Shown here in pieces: positions 35,064 through 45,125 of a DNA stretch of 64,000 nucleotides; the stretch's first letter is position 1, and every line of letters begins with the position of its first letter. Source of the stretch: Clostridiales bacterium (lineage in GTDB: Bacteria > Bacillota > Clostridia > Saccharofermentanales > Saccharofermentanaceae); the NCBI GenBank assembly GCA_017513085.1, contig JAFWDK010000003.1:48573-112572 (forward strand). The letters are read 5' to 3'. The notes under the pieces are model-generated. The model saw nothing but the letters and a program-made list of their open reading frames with translations. It was not told the origin of the DNA and searched no databases. The position numbers and the translations under genes are program-made.

Positions 35064-36392
35064 ATGAGTGAAATTTTTAAGGGTATCCCTCAGATCAAGT
35101 ATGAAGGACCAGAAAGCAAGAATCCGATGGCATTTAAGTACTATGATCCTGACCGAGTCGTTCTGGGAAAGAAAATGAGCGAGCAGCTTCCGTTTGCTAT
35201 GGCATGGTGGCATAACCTTTGTGCCAATGGCGTAGATATGTTCGGACGCGGCACGGCAGACAAACGCTTCGGGGCTGAGACTGAAGGAACAATGGAGCAC
35301 GCCAAGGCGAAAGTAGACGCCGGTATCGAGTTCATGAAGAAACTCGGCATTAAATACTTCTGCTTCCATGATGTCGATCTCGTTCCGGAAGCGGATGATA
35401 TTAACGAAACCAACAAAAGACTGGATGAGATCACGGATTATATCCTTGAGAAGACTTCCGGTACCGACATTAAGTGTCTCTGGGGTACAGCCAACATGTT
35501 CAGTAATCCCCGTTTCATGAATGGCGCCGGTAGTACAAATGATCTGGATGTTTATTGCTTTGCCGCAGCGCAGGTCAAGAAAGCCATCGAACTTACTGTA
35601 AAGCTCGGCGGACGAGGATACGTTTTCTGGGGTGGCCGCGAAGGCTACGAGACCCTTCTGAATACCAAGGTCAAATTCGAGCAGGAGAACATCGCCAACC
35701 TGATGAAAATGGCCAGAGATTATGGAAGAAAAATCGGATTTACCGGGACTTTCCTGATCGAACCGAAGCCGAAAGAGCCGATGAAGCACCAGTATGACTT
35801 CGATGCGGCAACAGCGATCGGATTCCTGAAAGAATACGGCCTGGACAAGGACTTCATGATGAATATTGAAGCGAATCACGCAACTCTGGCAGGTCATACA
35901 TTCCAGCATGAACTTCGTATCAGCCGCATCAACAACATGCTCGGTTCCATCGATGCGAACCAGGGCGATATCATGCTGGGCTGGGATACGGACTGCTTCC
36001 CGAGCAACGTATATGACACGACACTTGCTATGTATGAGATCCTGAAGAATGGCGGCCTTCCGGTCGGCATCAACTTCGACTCGAAGAACAGACGTCCGAG
36101 CAATACCTATGAGGATATGTTCTATGCGTTCATTCTGGGTATGGATTCCTTTGCTTATGGTCTTCTGAAGGCTGCAGAGATGATCGAGGACGGCCGCCTC
36201 GAGAAGAATATCGAAGAACGTTACGCTTCCTTCTCTTCCGAACTCGGACAGAAAGTAAGATCCGGAGAGTCCACGCTTGAAGAACTGGCAGCAAGAGCTG
36301 CCGAACTGAAGGCTCCTCAGAATCCTGTATCCGGTAAACAGGAATACCTCGAGGGTGTTCTCAATAATATTATTCTATCGAATAACGATTGA
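35064..36392 (+). CDS. xylA: Xylose isomerase
   Basis: 442 residues, the usual class II length. It converts D-xylose to D-xylulose using two divalent ions (Mg, Mn or Co). The catalytic His and Asp lie in KYFCFHDVDL (about 94-103), the substrate motif FWGGREGYETLLNT near 188, and metal ligands in LIEPKPKEP and MNIEANHATLAGH. TGGAGG precedes the ATG. No xylulokinase, XylR or xylose transporter is near, and a GTTAGC operator precedes it, so control seems to be by metal rather than sugar. The stop codon is embedded in the -35 of the next promoter. Confidence 0.96.
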   Translation: MSEIFKGIPQIKYEGPESKNPMAFKYYDPDRVVLGKKMSEQLPFAMAWWHNLCANGVDMFGRGTADKRFGAETEGTMEHAKAKVDAGIEFMKKLGIKYFCFHDVDLVPEADDINETNKRLDEITDYILEKTSGTDIKCLWGTANMFSNPRFMNGAGSTNDLDVYCFAAAQVKKAIELTVKLGGRGYVFWGGREGYETLLNTKVKFEQENIANLMKMARDYGRKIGFTGTFLIEPKPKEPMKHQYDFDAATAIGFLKEYGLDKDFMMNIEANHATLAGHTFQHELRISRINNMLGSIDANQGDIMLGWDTDCFPSNVYDTTLAMYEILKNGGLPVGINFDSKNRRPSNTYEDMFYAFILGMDSFAYGLLKAAEMIEDGRLEKNIEERYASFSSELGQKVRSGESTLEELAARAAELKAPQNPVSGKQEYLEGVLNNIILSNND

Positions 36393-36440
36393 CAAAAGAA
36401 CTCCTCGATGGTATAAAGAAATGAGTTAGCATATGCTAAC
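36389..36440 (+). promoter_or_regulatory. Consensus promoter with operator, no protein gene behind it
   Basis: TTGACA (36389-36394), overlapping the xylA stop, and TATAAA (36412-36417) are separated by exactly 17 bases. A perfect 24-base palindrome (36421-36444) containing GTTAGC ATAT GCTAAC (36425-36440) begins at the predicted start. It is nearly a copy of the eno promoter layout. Confidence 0.8.
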
Positions 36441-36605
36441 TCATATCTTAATTCTAAATTCCCTCCCGCGAGTGCTTTTCTGGAATGGGCACAGGGAGGG
36501 AATTAATTATTCTAAAAAAGTTTCACATCGATCCTTCGTCAAATATACGAAAGAAACGGTCCTGTCAGTGATATCCTCACCGCAGGACCGTTTCAGCGTA
36601 TATCT
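36424..36605 (+). ncRNA. Putative operator-controlled small RNA
   Basis: A transcript from the promoter at 36389 would carry a stem-loop with an 11-pair outer stem (AATTCCCTCCC, 36457-36467, with 36494-36504) and an inner GTGC/GCAC stem, then a second hairpin (GAAACGGTCCTG, 36553-36564, with 36583-36594) and a moderately T-rich tail (TATATCTTTT). No credible reading frame with a ribosome site is present before the convergent eno gene; the only frame starts inside the operator and runs antisense into eno. I infer a roughly 170-180 base noncoding RNA induced with the regulon; the end point is uncertain. Confidence 0.5.
36553..36594 (-). terminator. Terminator of eno, possibly bidirectional
   Basis: Perfect 12-base inverted repeat GAAACGGTCCTG / CAGGACCGTTTC. 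On the minus strand it is followed by TTTCGTATATTT, 25 bases after the eno stop; on the plus strand by AGCGTATATCTTTT, so it could also end the putative small RNA. Confidence 0.75.
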
Positions 36606-36618
36606 TTTCCTAGAAGAG

Positions 36619-38063
<1,445 letters not shown>

Positions 38064-38173
38064 CAGATCATCCACGAATACTTTTGGGAGCAACAATGTC
38101 AAAAGGTTTACCCCATGAACTCTTCGCCTGGTCTGCAGTCAATTCAGTAGTTTCTATCACAGACAAAGCTATC

Positions 38174-39172
38174 TCATTCGAACTCAGAGATGGAAACATG
38201 CTCTCCTTTCCGGATCCTGTTCCGAAGGGTCATCAGTTCATGATCCTTTTTCTCTGCCAGGAGCAGAACGGCCGCTTCCTGATCATCCCGATGGATGATC
38301 TTATCAATACGGCCATTTCTGATCACGATACGTTTCGGAGACATCAGGGAAAGAATCGGGTCATGGGTCGCGATCAAGACGATCTTATCATTACCTGTCA
38401 GAAGCTCCATCGCCTTTCTTCGATCGATACCTGCATTTTCGATCTCATCGATCAAAACGATCGGCGCACGTGAGAGGTAGGCACAGTCTGCAATCATCAG
38501 CGCACGTGACTGTCCTCCGCTTAAGGCTGTCACCGCGGTATCCCGGGAAAAAGGCTCACCAGCCAGGGAAACAGCTACCTCATACACTTTCTGCACTTTC
38601 CCGGGGATCTCTTCCTTTCTGAGGAAACACTCGGCATGCATGGTAAGAAATTCTTCCACATTCATATCCAGGACGAAATTCATATTCTGCGAAAGCTGAG
38701 CGATCGAACGTCTTCTTTCGCCTGTTTTGAGCCATTCTTCCTTATTTTTTCCGTCAATCAGTATCGTTCTCTGTGTCGGAGTGTCCTTTAGTGCCTGCCA
38801 CTCGATATCTTCCAGGAGGCGGCTCTTTCCGGAGCCGGTTTCACCGACAATGGCGATCATTTCACCTTTTCGGATAGTTATAGGATCGAAGCACTCACTC
38901 GCACCATCTTTCCCAACTCCCGGAATGATCGTGATGGATCCGACACTTCGGATCTCCTCGGAGAGACATTCCGACGCACTTCGGAGATAGGCAGAAAATT
39001 CCTCTTCCACTTCGTTTCGGCTCATCTTTCTCTGCTCGAAAAATGAATCCGGAAGCTCCATCAGGTTTTCAGAAAAGCTCTTTTCCTTATCCCAGATCAC
39101 CTCAAAGTCATCCAGATAGTATGGCAGATAGGGGTAGTCCTTCTCCAGTTGCAAAAGCGGGATCGTCAGCAT
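38174..39172 (-). CDS. Soluble ABC-type ATPase with N-terminal extension, last gene of nitrogenase-like operon
   Basis: 332 residues. About 75 N-terminal residues match nothing I know; then one ABC ATPase domain with Walker A GETGSGKS (110-117), signature LSGGQSRALM, Walker B IVLIDEIENAG and H-loop ATHD. No membrane segment and no unpaired permease in the operon, which already has its own FecE ATPase. It may power a conformational or metal-insertion step, like non-transport ABC proteins (SufC type). Lies 16 bases after the GTPase gene. Function unknown. Confidence 0.75.
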   Translation of the reverse strand: MLTIPLLQLEKDYPYLPYYLDDFEVIWDKEKSFSENLMELPDSFFEQRKMSRNEVEEEFSAYLRSASECLSEEIRSVGSITIIPGVGKDGASECFDPITIRKGEMIAIVGETGSGKSRLLEDIEWQALKDTPTQRTILIDGKNKEEWLKTGERRRSIAQLSQNMNFVLDMNVEEFLTMHAECFLRKEEIPGKVQKVYEVAVSLAGEPFSRDTAVTALSGGQSRALMIADCAYLSRAPIVLIDEIENAGIDRRKAMELLTGNDKIVLIATHDPILSLMSPKRIVIRNGRIDKIIHRDDQEAAVLLLAEKKDHELMTLRNRIRKGEHVSISEFE

Positions 39173-39188
39173 TCATGTACCTTCTTTC

Positions 39189-39872
39189 TCAGATCTTGAT
39201 GTGTTTAACGTTTCCGATCTGGTACTCGGTTCCTATCTTTGTTTCACCTAAACAATAGGAACAGAGCGCCATAGGCATCGGAAAACGAAGCGTCTCATTT
39301 TCGATTTCTCTCTCCATAGCCATATTCCGGATCGCCCGTGTGATCTCTGAAATTCCCTGTCCGGTAAGCCCGTTGACAGGAAATATCAGTGCTTTTGGAT
39401 TAGAGGTCTCAACTCTTCGCATGAACACTTCTCTTTCTGCTTGAGAAACGATATCTCCTTTTGTAATAAGTACAATATCTGCCAGTTTCAGGAGAGGACC
39501 GATTTTTCTGGGAGCCCGGATCCCGCTTAACTGATCGATCACACAGACAGCCAGCACATTTTTGATGTAGGGCGAGCATCGGTTACAAAGGCCGGCACTC
39601 TCCGTAAAAAGATAGTCCAGCTCTTCCTTTTTCCCCCAATCATAGACAGTCTGAATATTCGTGATGTAATAGTGATCGGGACAAAGTTCGGAAGAAAGTC
39701 CCTTTGCCGATGGGATCCCGGCCTGACTATAGGTCTTGTCGTCTTCGGTCTGGAGGCAGTCAAACTTACACGCCCCCACTTTACTTCCATCTCTCATAAT
39801 TTCTTTTAAGATCCGCGTCATAACGGTAGTTTTGCCCGTTGCAGGCGGTCCGGCAAAGGTTACCAGCTTCAT
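39189..39872 (-). CDS. CobW/HypB/UreG-like P-loop GTPase
   Basis: 227 residues, SIMIBI-class GTPase with P-loop GPPATGKTT (8-16), a DxxG-like switch region and TKGD as base-specificity motif. Cys pairs occur at CNRC (near 95) and CSYC near the C-terminus (about 205), plausible metal ligands. Family members insert Ni, Co or Zn into enzymes using GTP. Stop/start overlap with the binding-like protein gene upstream shows coupling. Here it may load metal or a metallocofactor into the nitrogenase-like proteins; the metal is unknown. Confidence 0.8.
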   Translation of the reverse strand: MKLVTFAGPPATGKTTVMTRILKEIMRDGSKVGACKFDCLQTEDDKTYSQAGIPSAKGLSSELCPDHYYITNIQTVYDWGKKEELDYLFTESAGLCNRCSPYIKNVLAVCVIDQLSGIRAPRKIGPLLKLADIVLITKGDIVSQAEREVFMRRVETSNPKALIFPVNGLTGQGISEITRAIRNMAMEREIENETLRFPMPMALCSYCLGETKIGTEYQIGNVKHIKI

Positions 39873-40798
39873 TACTTTTCCTCCGTCATGATCTTCTTAC
39901 ATCTTTGGATTATTTCCGGAAGGGAGGGATCATAGAGATACTCCCAGCCGACAAAGCGAAGACTTCCGGGAAGAGCATTGACAACACCTGTAATGTTACT
40001 CGGGAAGAATCCCTTCTCTCGGAAGATCCTGCCGGCCTCCTCGCGGCAGAGGATGGACATGAGCCTTTCCGCCTCGGGATTTGATTTTGAAGTTACAACA
40101 AGTGGCAGGATCGGTGCACCATCGCTGAACCAGATGAGTTTCATTCCCTTCTGACGGGCTTTGATCTCCCCGAAGATCCAAGGCATCAGGTAGATATATG
40201 GTTTTTCGCCTTCGATTCCACCCGGCTTGATCATCTGTGAGGGATGCACGATCGCACAGATATTCTTTCTTAATCGTCTGATTCCCTCGTCTCCCGCAAC
40301 TTGATGAATATATGTCAGAATGATCCCGTCAAACATGTGGCCGTCATCCGGAAATGCAATACTGTTTTCAAACTCACCCGAAAGCAGGTCAGAAAAAGCC
40401 TTCGGTTCACTTCTTCCCTTCGACTGATCGGTATCCACGACCATGACCAGAGGAATGCACGAATAGATATCAAACATTCCTTTCGGATCAGAAAAGGAAG
40501 CAAACGCCGGATTCCCGAGAAGTGTTTCTCCTGATGCATGAAATCCTTTTTCTTTTATGACAGGATGATTGACGAGACCTTCGATACCTGTCCCCATGAA
40601 AACATCCGGATCACACTCTTTAAAGATCTTATCGACCCAGGATAAACCGAACTCCGCTAATGCGATGTTATATTCTTTCCGGTCAGAGATATACTCATCC
40701 AGATAATCCTGAAAAGGAAGCTGCACCACACATGGAACACGTCCGACCAGTTTCGCTTCTTTATTCTCTGCTGTGTAATGAAGTTCTTCTTCTCTCAC
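39872..40798 (-). CDS. Periplasmic-binding-protein-like protein lacking a signal peptide
   Basis: 308 residues from GTG 40798, chosen because GGGAGG lies ten bases ahead (a TTG at 40822 is the longer option). Regions such as MGTGIEGLVNHP, SIAFPDDGHMFDGI and LPLVVTSKSNPEAERLM resemble type II extracellular solute-binding proteins for iron or anions, yet neither start gives a signal peptide or lipobox, so it should stay in the cytosol. It overlaps fecE by 38 bases and the GTPase gene by one. It may bind a small ligand or cofactor and hand it to the GTPase or ATPase encoded next. Confidence 0.7.
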   Translation of the reverse strand: MREEELHYTAENKEAKLVGRVPCVVQLPFQDYLDEYISDRKEYNIALAEFGLSWVDKIFKECDPDVFMGTGIEGLVNHPVIKEKGFHASGETLLGNPAFASFSDPKGMFDIYSCIPLVMVVDTDQSKGRSEPKAFSDLLSGEFENSIAFPDDGHMFDGIILTYIHQVAGDEGIRRLRKNICAIVHPSQMIKPGGIEGEKPYIYLMPWIFGEIKARQKGMKLIWFSDGAPILPLVVTSKSNPEAERLMSILCREEAGRIFREKGFFPSNITGVVNALPGSLRFVGWEYLYDPSLPEIIQRCKKIMTEEK

Positions 40799-41636
40799 GA
40801 AATCGATTCCTCCCTTCGACAACTGTCACCTGTTCGCTTATGTCCCGACTGAGTACATCAATGGGTAGTACACATACATGTCTTTTCTCTTCGATCATAA
40901 AATCACGGATCCGCACATCAACATCAAAAGCCCTGCAAAGATTTTCTTCGGAAATCACTTCGTTTGCATTTCCGAATGAATTGCTTCCATCACGATTCAG
41001 GATCAGGGCTTTATCGGATATAGCCAGCGCGTGCTCCGGATAGTGAGTATTTACAATGGATGAGATGCCCCGTTCTCTGCACAGCTTATGGATCGTATTG
41101 ATGACGATCAGCTGGTTTTTAAAGTCGAGATTCGACTCCGGTTCATCCAGTATCAGAAGTTCAGGATCTGTAGCTAATGCTCTGGCAATAAGGACCATCT
41201 GCAGTTCACCACCGGAGATCTCATTACACAGCTTCCCGCGAAGCCGGCTCATCCCGACCATATCCAGACATTCTTCCGCAAAGCGGTAGTCTTTCTTCGT
41301 CGGCTGCGCCAGTATTCCCAGGTGGGCATTTCGTCCGAGAAGAACCATCTCTTCTGTGGTATAGGAGAATGCGGAGCGCTTTGCCTGCGGCACATATCCT
41401 ATCTTCTTCCAGATCTCCTGGTTCTTCCATTCGTGCCATGGTTTACCATTGATATATGTACTGCCGGCACGCCATGGAAGGAAGCCGAGCGTGCATTTCA
41501 GCAGAGTCGTCTTGCCGACACCATTTGATCCCAGGATCGAAAGGATCTCTCCCTCTTTGACAGAGAAAGAAAGGTTTTTAAGGATGTCAGGTCCTTTCTT
41601 ATATCCGAATGATGCATCTTTCACCTCAAAGATCAT
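40761..41636 (-). CDS. Iron-siderophore/cobalamin-type ABC importer ATPase (FecE/BtuD-like)
   Basis: 291 residues; Walker A GSNGVGKTT, signature ISGGELQMV, Walker B LLILDEPES, H-loop THYPEH. Overlaps the permease gene as ATGA. The C-terminal 40 residues beyond the domain end in an Arg-rich tail. Energises the FecCD permease. The operon context says its ligand is the substrate or cofactor of the nitrogenase-like reductase. Confidence 0.87.
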   Translation of the reverse strand: MIFEVKDASFGYKKGPDILKNLSFSVKEGEILSILGSNGVGKTTLLKCTLGFLPWRAGSTYINGKPWHEWKNQEIWKKIGYVPQAKRSAFSYTTEEMVLLGRNAHLGILAQPTKKDYRFAEECLDMVGMSRLRGKLCNEISGGELQMVLIARALATDPELLILDEPESNLDFKNQLIVINTIHKLCRERGISSIVNTHYPEHALAISDKALILNRDGSNSFGNANEVISEENLCRAFDVDVRIRDFMIEEKRHVCVLPIDVLSRDISEQVTVVEGRNRFRERRRTSLHSRE

Positions 41637-42631
41637 GTTTTTACACCTCCTGTCCGACGAAGCAGAATAATAAATACCGGGGCGCCGATAATCGCAGTAA
41701 GGATTGAGATCGGCAGTTCCGCAGCGGTTGCAGATCTCGCAACTGTATCAATAAGCAGAAGGTACGTCGCTCCCAGTCCGATGCTGGCCGGAATAACATA
41801 TTTATTATTGTTTCCGAACATCATACGGGAGATATGCGGGATCAAAATACCGATCCATCCGACCTTTCCGCACATGGCGATGACAGATCCGGTAATCATG
41901 GTAGAGGATACGATCGTAAGTCCCCTCATCAGTTTCAGGTTGATTCCCATTGCCCTTGCCTCATCATCGTTTAATGAAAGAACATTCAGTTTCCATCTAA
42001 GACAGAAGAGAATGATGATACCGATAAGCATCGGGATCGTTCCGATCCACAGTTTTTGGAAACTGGTTCCGGATAAACTGCCCATAAGCCAGTATGTGAT
42101 TTCCGGAAGTACATCCTGCGGATCCGCTACATACTTTATAAGAGAAACCAGAGCTTCAAAAAGTGAGCTGATCACCATACCGGATAGGATCAGCATGACA
42201 AGCGAAGACTCACCTTTCACACGGCTGATCATGTACACCAGCCATACGGATAAGAGACCCATAGCAAAAGCCGTTCCCTGAATTCCAAGAGATGGAAGCC
42301 GCAGCATAATTCCGAGCGTCGCCCCAAAAGAAGCGCCCGTGGCGACTCCTAAAGTATCAGGAGTCGCCAGGGGGTTGGAAAACATACTCTGAAAGGCTGC
42401 ACCGGCAACGGCCAGACCCGCGCCTGCGATAATCGCCAGGATCGATCTGGGAAGACGGATCTTATACAGTACCGTCTTCACATTCGGATCATCGACCTTC
42501 ATGCCCAGGAGGACTTTTACGCAGTCTTTGATGGGGATCGAGTACCGGCCCACACCTAACGCGATCAGAAAAGATGCGACAAGTGCAATAGTAATGCCGA
42601 TCACCCAGATTAATTCTGTTTTCTTTTTCAC
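41633..42631 (-). CDS. FecCD/BtuC-type ABC importer permease
   Basis: 332 residues with about ten membrane helices. Typical motifs: LPRSILAIIAGAGLAVAGAA near the start, FSNPLATPDTLGVATGAS and GFIGILIPH-like WIGILIPHISRM, the coupling loop for the ATPase. Forms the membrane channel with the lipoprotein at 42653 and ATPase at 40761. Family substrates are ferric siderophores, heme, cobalamin and other metal chelates. Confidence 0.9.
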   Translation of the reverse strand: MKKKTELIWVIGITIALVASFLIALGVGRYSIPIKDCVKVLLGMKVDDPNVKTVLYKIRLPRSILAIIAGAGLAVAGAAFQSMFSNPLATPDTLGVATGASFGATLGIMLRLPSLGIQGTAFAMGLLSVWLVYMISRVKGESSLVMLILSGMVISSLFEALVSLIKYVADPQDVLPEITYWLMGSLSGTSFQKLWIGTIPMLIGIIILFCLRWKLNVLSLNDDEARAMGINLKLMRGLTIVSSTMITGSVIAMCGKVGWIGILIPHISRMMFGNNNKYVIPASIGLGATYLLLIDTVARSATAAELPISILTAIIGAPVFIILLRRTGGVKT

Positions 42632-42652
42632 GTGTTCACCTTTGTCCCCGGA

Positions 42653-43909
42653 TCAGAGGCCTCTTGCCGCATCACGTGACGGAATGAACATCATATCCAG
42701 CTGCTCGTCAGAAAGATCATATCCGCACATTTCCTTATAGTATTCCTTTGCGATCTTACGGATATCCGTATCCTTGAAAAGATCCGGATAGATCACAGAA
42801 GCCATCCACTGCATAGTAACCGGAGAATCTCCACCCGGTGTATAGCTTCTATAAAGACCAAGAGGCATCTTATAGACACGCTTGTTCTTTACTGCATTGA
42901 TCGTGCTCCAATCATCTGTACCGATAGCATTGTTATAGAGATCTTCCGGCTGTGTGCCGCAGAAATTGGTGATAATGATAATATCCGGATTCCATTCATA
43001 TACCTGTTCCATCGATATCTTCAGGATAGAACCATCCGGCACTTCGCTGGCAACATTGTATGCATTTACGGACTCACACCACCACTGGCCGAAGAAGTTC
43101 ACACCGGAGGCCACCATCGCCGCATCTGTGTACTTGAAGAGAACCAGGACGCGTGCCTTCTGATCATCCGGAATGTCCTTTGTTTTTTCGATGATATCCG
43201 CATGGACAGCATCACTCTTCTCCATAGCCTTCTTTGCAAAATCCGAACCGCCGAAGATTTGGTCGAGAAGGTCGATCCAATGTTCATAGGTCTCGATAAT
43301 GTCATACTTCCAGGCAGAAGCAGATGTAGTAACTGCCGGGATGCCGGCTTCACGGATCGCTTTTGCCTGTTCCTGTCCGACACCAATGACAATATCCGGC
43401 TTAAGGATCAGGAGTTCCTCCAGATTTACCTCATCACCACTGATAAAAGCTGTATTTGCGTTTAAGATCTCCGGGTAGATCTGTCCAAGAAGGCCGTTTT
43501 CCGCAGCACTCATAGATACCGGATGGATACCCACGATCTTTTCCGCAGAACCAAGATACTCTGCAATAACAGATGCCAGCGGATAGAAAGACCCTACTGC
43601 AATTCGATTGATCGTATTAGGAACCTCAACGGTATCTCCGGCATGGTCGACAACAGTATGTGTGCCATTGGGATCACCAAACGGGTTCTCGGAATCTTTG
43701 CTTTCTCCTTTGACCTCTGTGCTGGTCTCGGAAGACTCCTCCGAAGAACTTTCGGAAACACTCTCCGACGTCTCCGCACTGGTCTCCTCGATCGTTTGCG
43801 TATCAGAAGTCGACGAAGCGCTCGTTTCCTCATCTTTCTTTGCACAGGCCGACAGGGCGCAAAGTGCAATAGCTACCGACATTAAGCCGGCAAGAAGTTT
43901 TTTCTTCAT
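42653..43909 (-). CDS. FecB/BtuF-type substrate-binding lipoprotein
   Basis: 418 residues. Lipoprotein signal ending ALSAC (Cys about 21), a Ser/Thr/Glu-rich linker of about 55 residues, then a class III binding fold with the usual opening HTVVDHAGDTVEVPNTINRI and LEELLILKPDIVIGV. Extra aromatic and Cys residues (FFGQWWCES, NFCGTQ) lie in the second lobe, perhaps near the ligand. It captures a metal chelate outside the cell. The gap of 76 bases before it is the largest in the operon. Confidence 0.88.
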   Translation of the reverse strand: MKKKLLAGLMSVAIALCALSACAKKDEETSASSTSDTQTIEETSAETSESVSESSSEESSETSTEVKGESKDSENPFGDPNGTHTVVDHAGDTVEVPNTINRIAVGSFYPLASVIAEYLGSAEKIVGIHPVSMSAAENGLLGQIYPEILNANTAFISGDEVNLEELLILKPDIVIGVGQEQAKAIREAGIPAVTTSASAWKYDIIETYEHWIDLLDQIFGGSDFAKKAMEKSDAVHADIIEKTKDIPDDQKARVLVLFKYTDAAMVASGVNFFGQWWCESVNAYNVASEVPDGSILKISMEQVYEWNPDIIIITNFCGTQPEDLYNNAIGTDDWSTINAVKNKRVYKMPLGLYRSYTPGGDSPVTMQWMASVIYPDLFKDTDIRKIAKEYYKEMCGYDLSDEQLDMMFIPSRDAARGL

Positions 43910-43985
43910 AATAATCCTCTTTCTACTTACTTTAGTAAGAACTATGTATATTTTTAAGCCGGTCGTTTAAAAGCGCCGAACGGGC

Positions 43986-45125
43986 TTACAGATCATGTTC
44001 AAGCCATTTATTTTCATCCAGGTAATTCCAGTAACTGTTTTTCCCTACACGGCTTGAGACGGAGTACTGCGGAAAAGGTATCTGATCTTTTACCCCTCCC
44101 GAAAACTCTATAAATAACGGGTCCGCGATCAGAAGATCCTTCTGATCCTTCACTACGGAAAGGATCGTATCTTCATCACTTAGATAAGTGGATACATCAT
44201 CTTCATGTTCGATCGTATATAGCTTGCAGTCTATATTCTCTGACCGCAGGAAGTTTCGTATCGAGTCCCCGATCACCGAGTCAGCAATAATGACTCCGGA
44301 TCGTCGGGAAGTCTTAGGACTAAGCACCTTAAACACAGCGGTCTTCCCTTCGCGGACCAGTTCAAGATACGAACTCATCTGTTTCTGTCCTATCGGGAAA
44401 TTCACGATATAAGGTGTCTGATACTTTTTTTCCATAGCTTTGGCGATCGCAAGTCCCGCCTGGTTCCAAACCAGGTTCAAAGTGACTTTCTCCGGATACT
44501 GGTAAAACAAAAGAGAGCCGTACATGCCCTGTTCCTGCATCAGACAGATACCATTCTCCGTAAGTCTGCCGCAAAGGCTGTCATACACTTCCTGATGCAT
44601 ATCCAGCGGGGAGATGCCCGGAATAGCTACTGTTCCTCCATCTTTCCAGGGTTCGCGCTTCTCCGGGTTTTTCTCGTAATAGTCTGTGAGTGCAAAGTAA
44701 GCCATAAGAATACCGTCATAGTAAGAACCTTTAATTCCCGCGGTCGGAAATCCGAAACAAGGGATACCGGTTCTATTCTCGACCGCTCTGGCGACTCCGT
44801 TAAAATCAAAACCGATGACATTCGGCACCGGACTTCCGACAATAGCTATAAACTTCGGATGTCGTTCCAAAGCATTCTTTGTGATCTTACCGATCAGTTT
44901 CTCATCGTCACCGAGGATAGCATCCACCTTTCGAAGGCTTGTGCAATACACCATAGAATGACTGCCGTACCATCTCGGCTCATCGAAATGGGTATAATTT
45001 CCCGTGCAGCCTGCCGCATCATGAATGCAGATCATACCGCCGAGATCAAAAAGCGCGGAGCATACCCCTGAATAATCTCCTGCAAAAGGAGGAAGATACA
45101 TACAAACTTTATGTTTTTTATTCAT
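43986..45125 (-). CDS. Nitrogenase-like component 1 subunit (NifD/NifK fold), second copy
   Basis: 379 residues, oxidoreductase/nitrogenase component 1 family. Cys 8, 22, 33, 40 and 61 cluster at the N-terminus; AAGCTGNYTHFD and YCTSLRKVDAILGDDEKL correspond to the nitrogenase GCxxY-type motif and the segment after the third P-cluster ligand. It is about 100-150 residues shorter than NifD or NifK. It overlaps the other component 1 gene by one base, so the two probably form a heteromeric catalytic core. With no NifB or NifEN-type cofactor genes nearby, nitrogen fixation is unlikely; reduction of an imported tetrapyrrole or metal chelate is a better guess. Confidence 0.85.
   Translation of the reverse strand: MNKKHKVCMYLPPFAGDYSGVCSALFDLGGMICIHDAAGCTGNYTHFDEPRWYGSHSMVYCTSLRKVDAILGDDEKLIGKITKNALERHPKFIAIVGSPVPNVIGFDFNGVARAVENRTGIPCFGFPTAGIKGSYYDGILMAYFALTDYYEKNPEKREPWKDGGTVAIPGISPLDMHQEVYDSLCGRLTENGICLMQEQGMYGSLLFYQYPEKVTLNLVWNQAGLAIAKAMEKKYQTPYIVNFPIGQKQMSSYLELVREGKTAVFKVLSPKTSRRSGVIIADSVIGDSIRNFLRSENIDCKLYTIEHEDDVSTYLSDEDTILSVVKDQKDLLIADPLFIEFSGGVKDQIPFPQYSVSSRVGKNSYWNYLDENKWLEHDL

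Noticed and set aside
35043..35909. 288-codon minus-strand frame opposite xylA
   Set aside because: A shadow of xylA codon usage; xylA is unmistakable on the plus strand.
38084..38473. 129-codon plus-strand frame near the eno promoter
   Set aside because: Starts with TTG, lacks a ribosome site and overlaps the ABC ATPase gene on the other strand.
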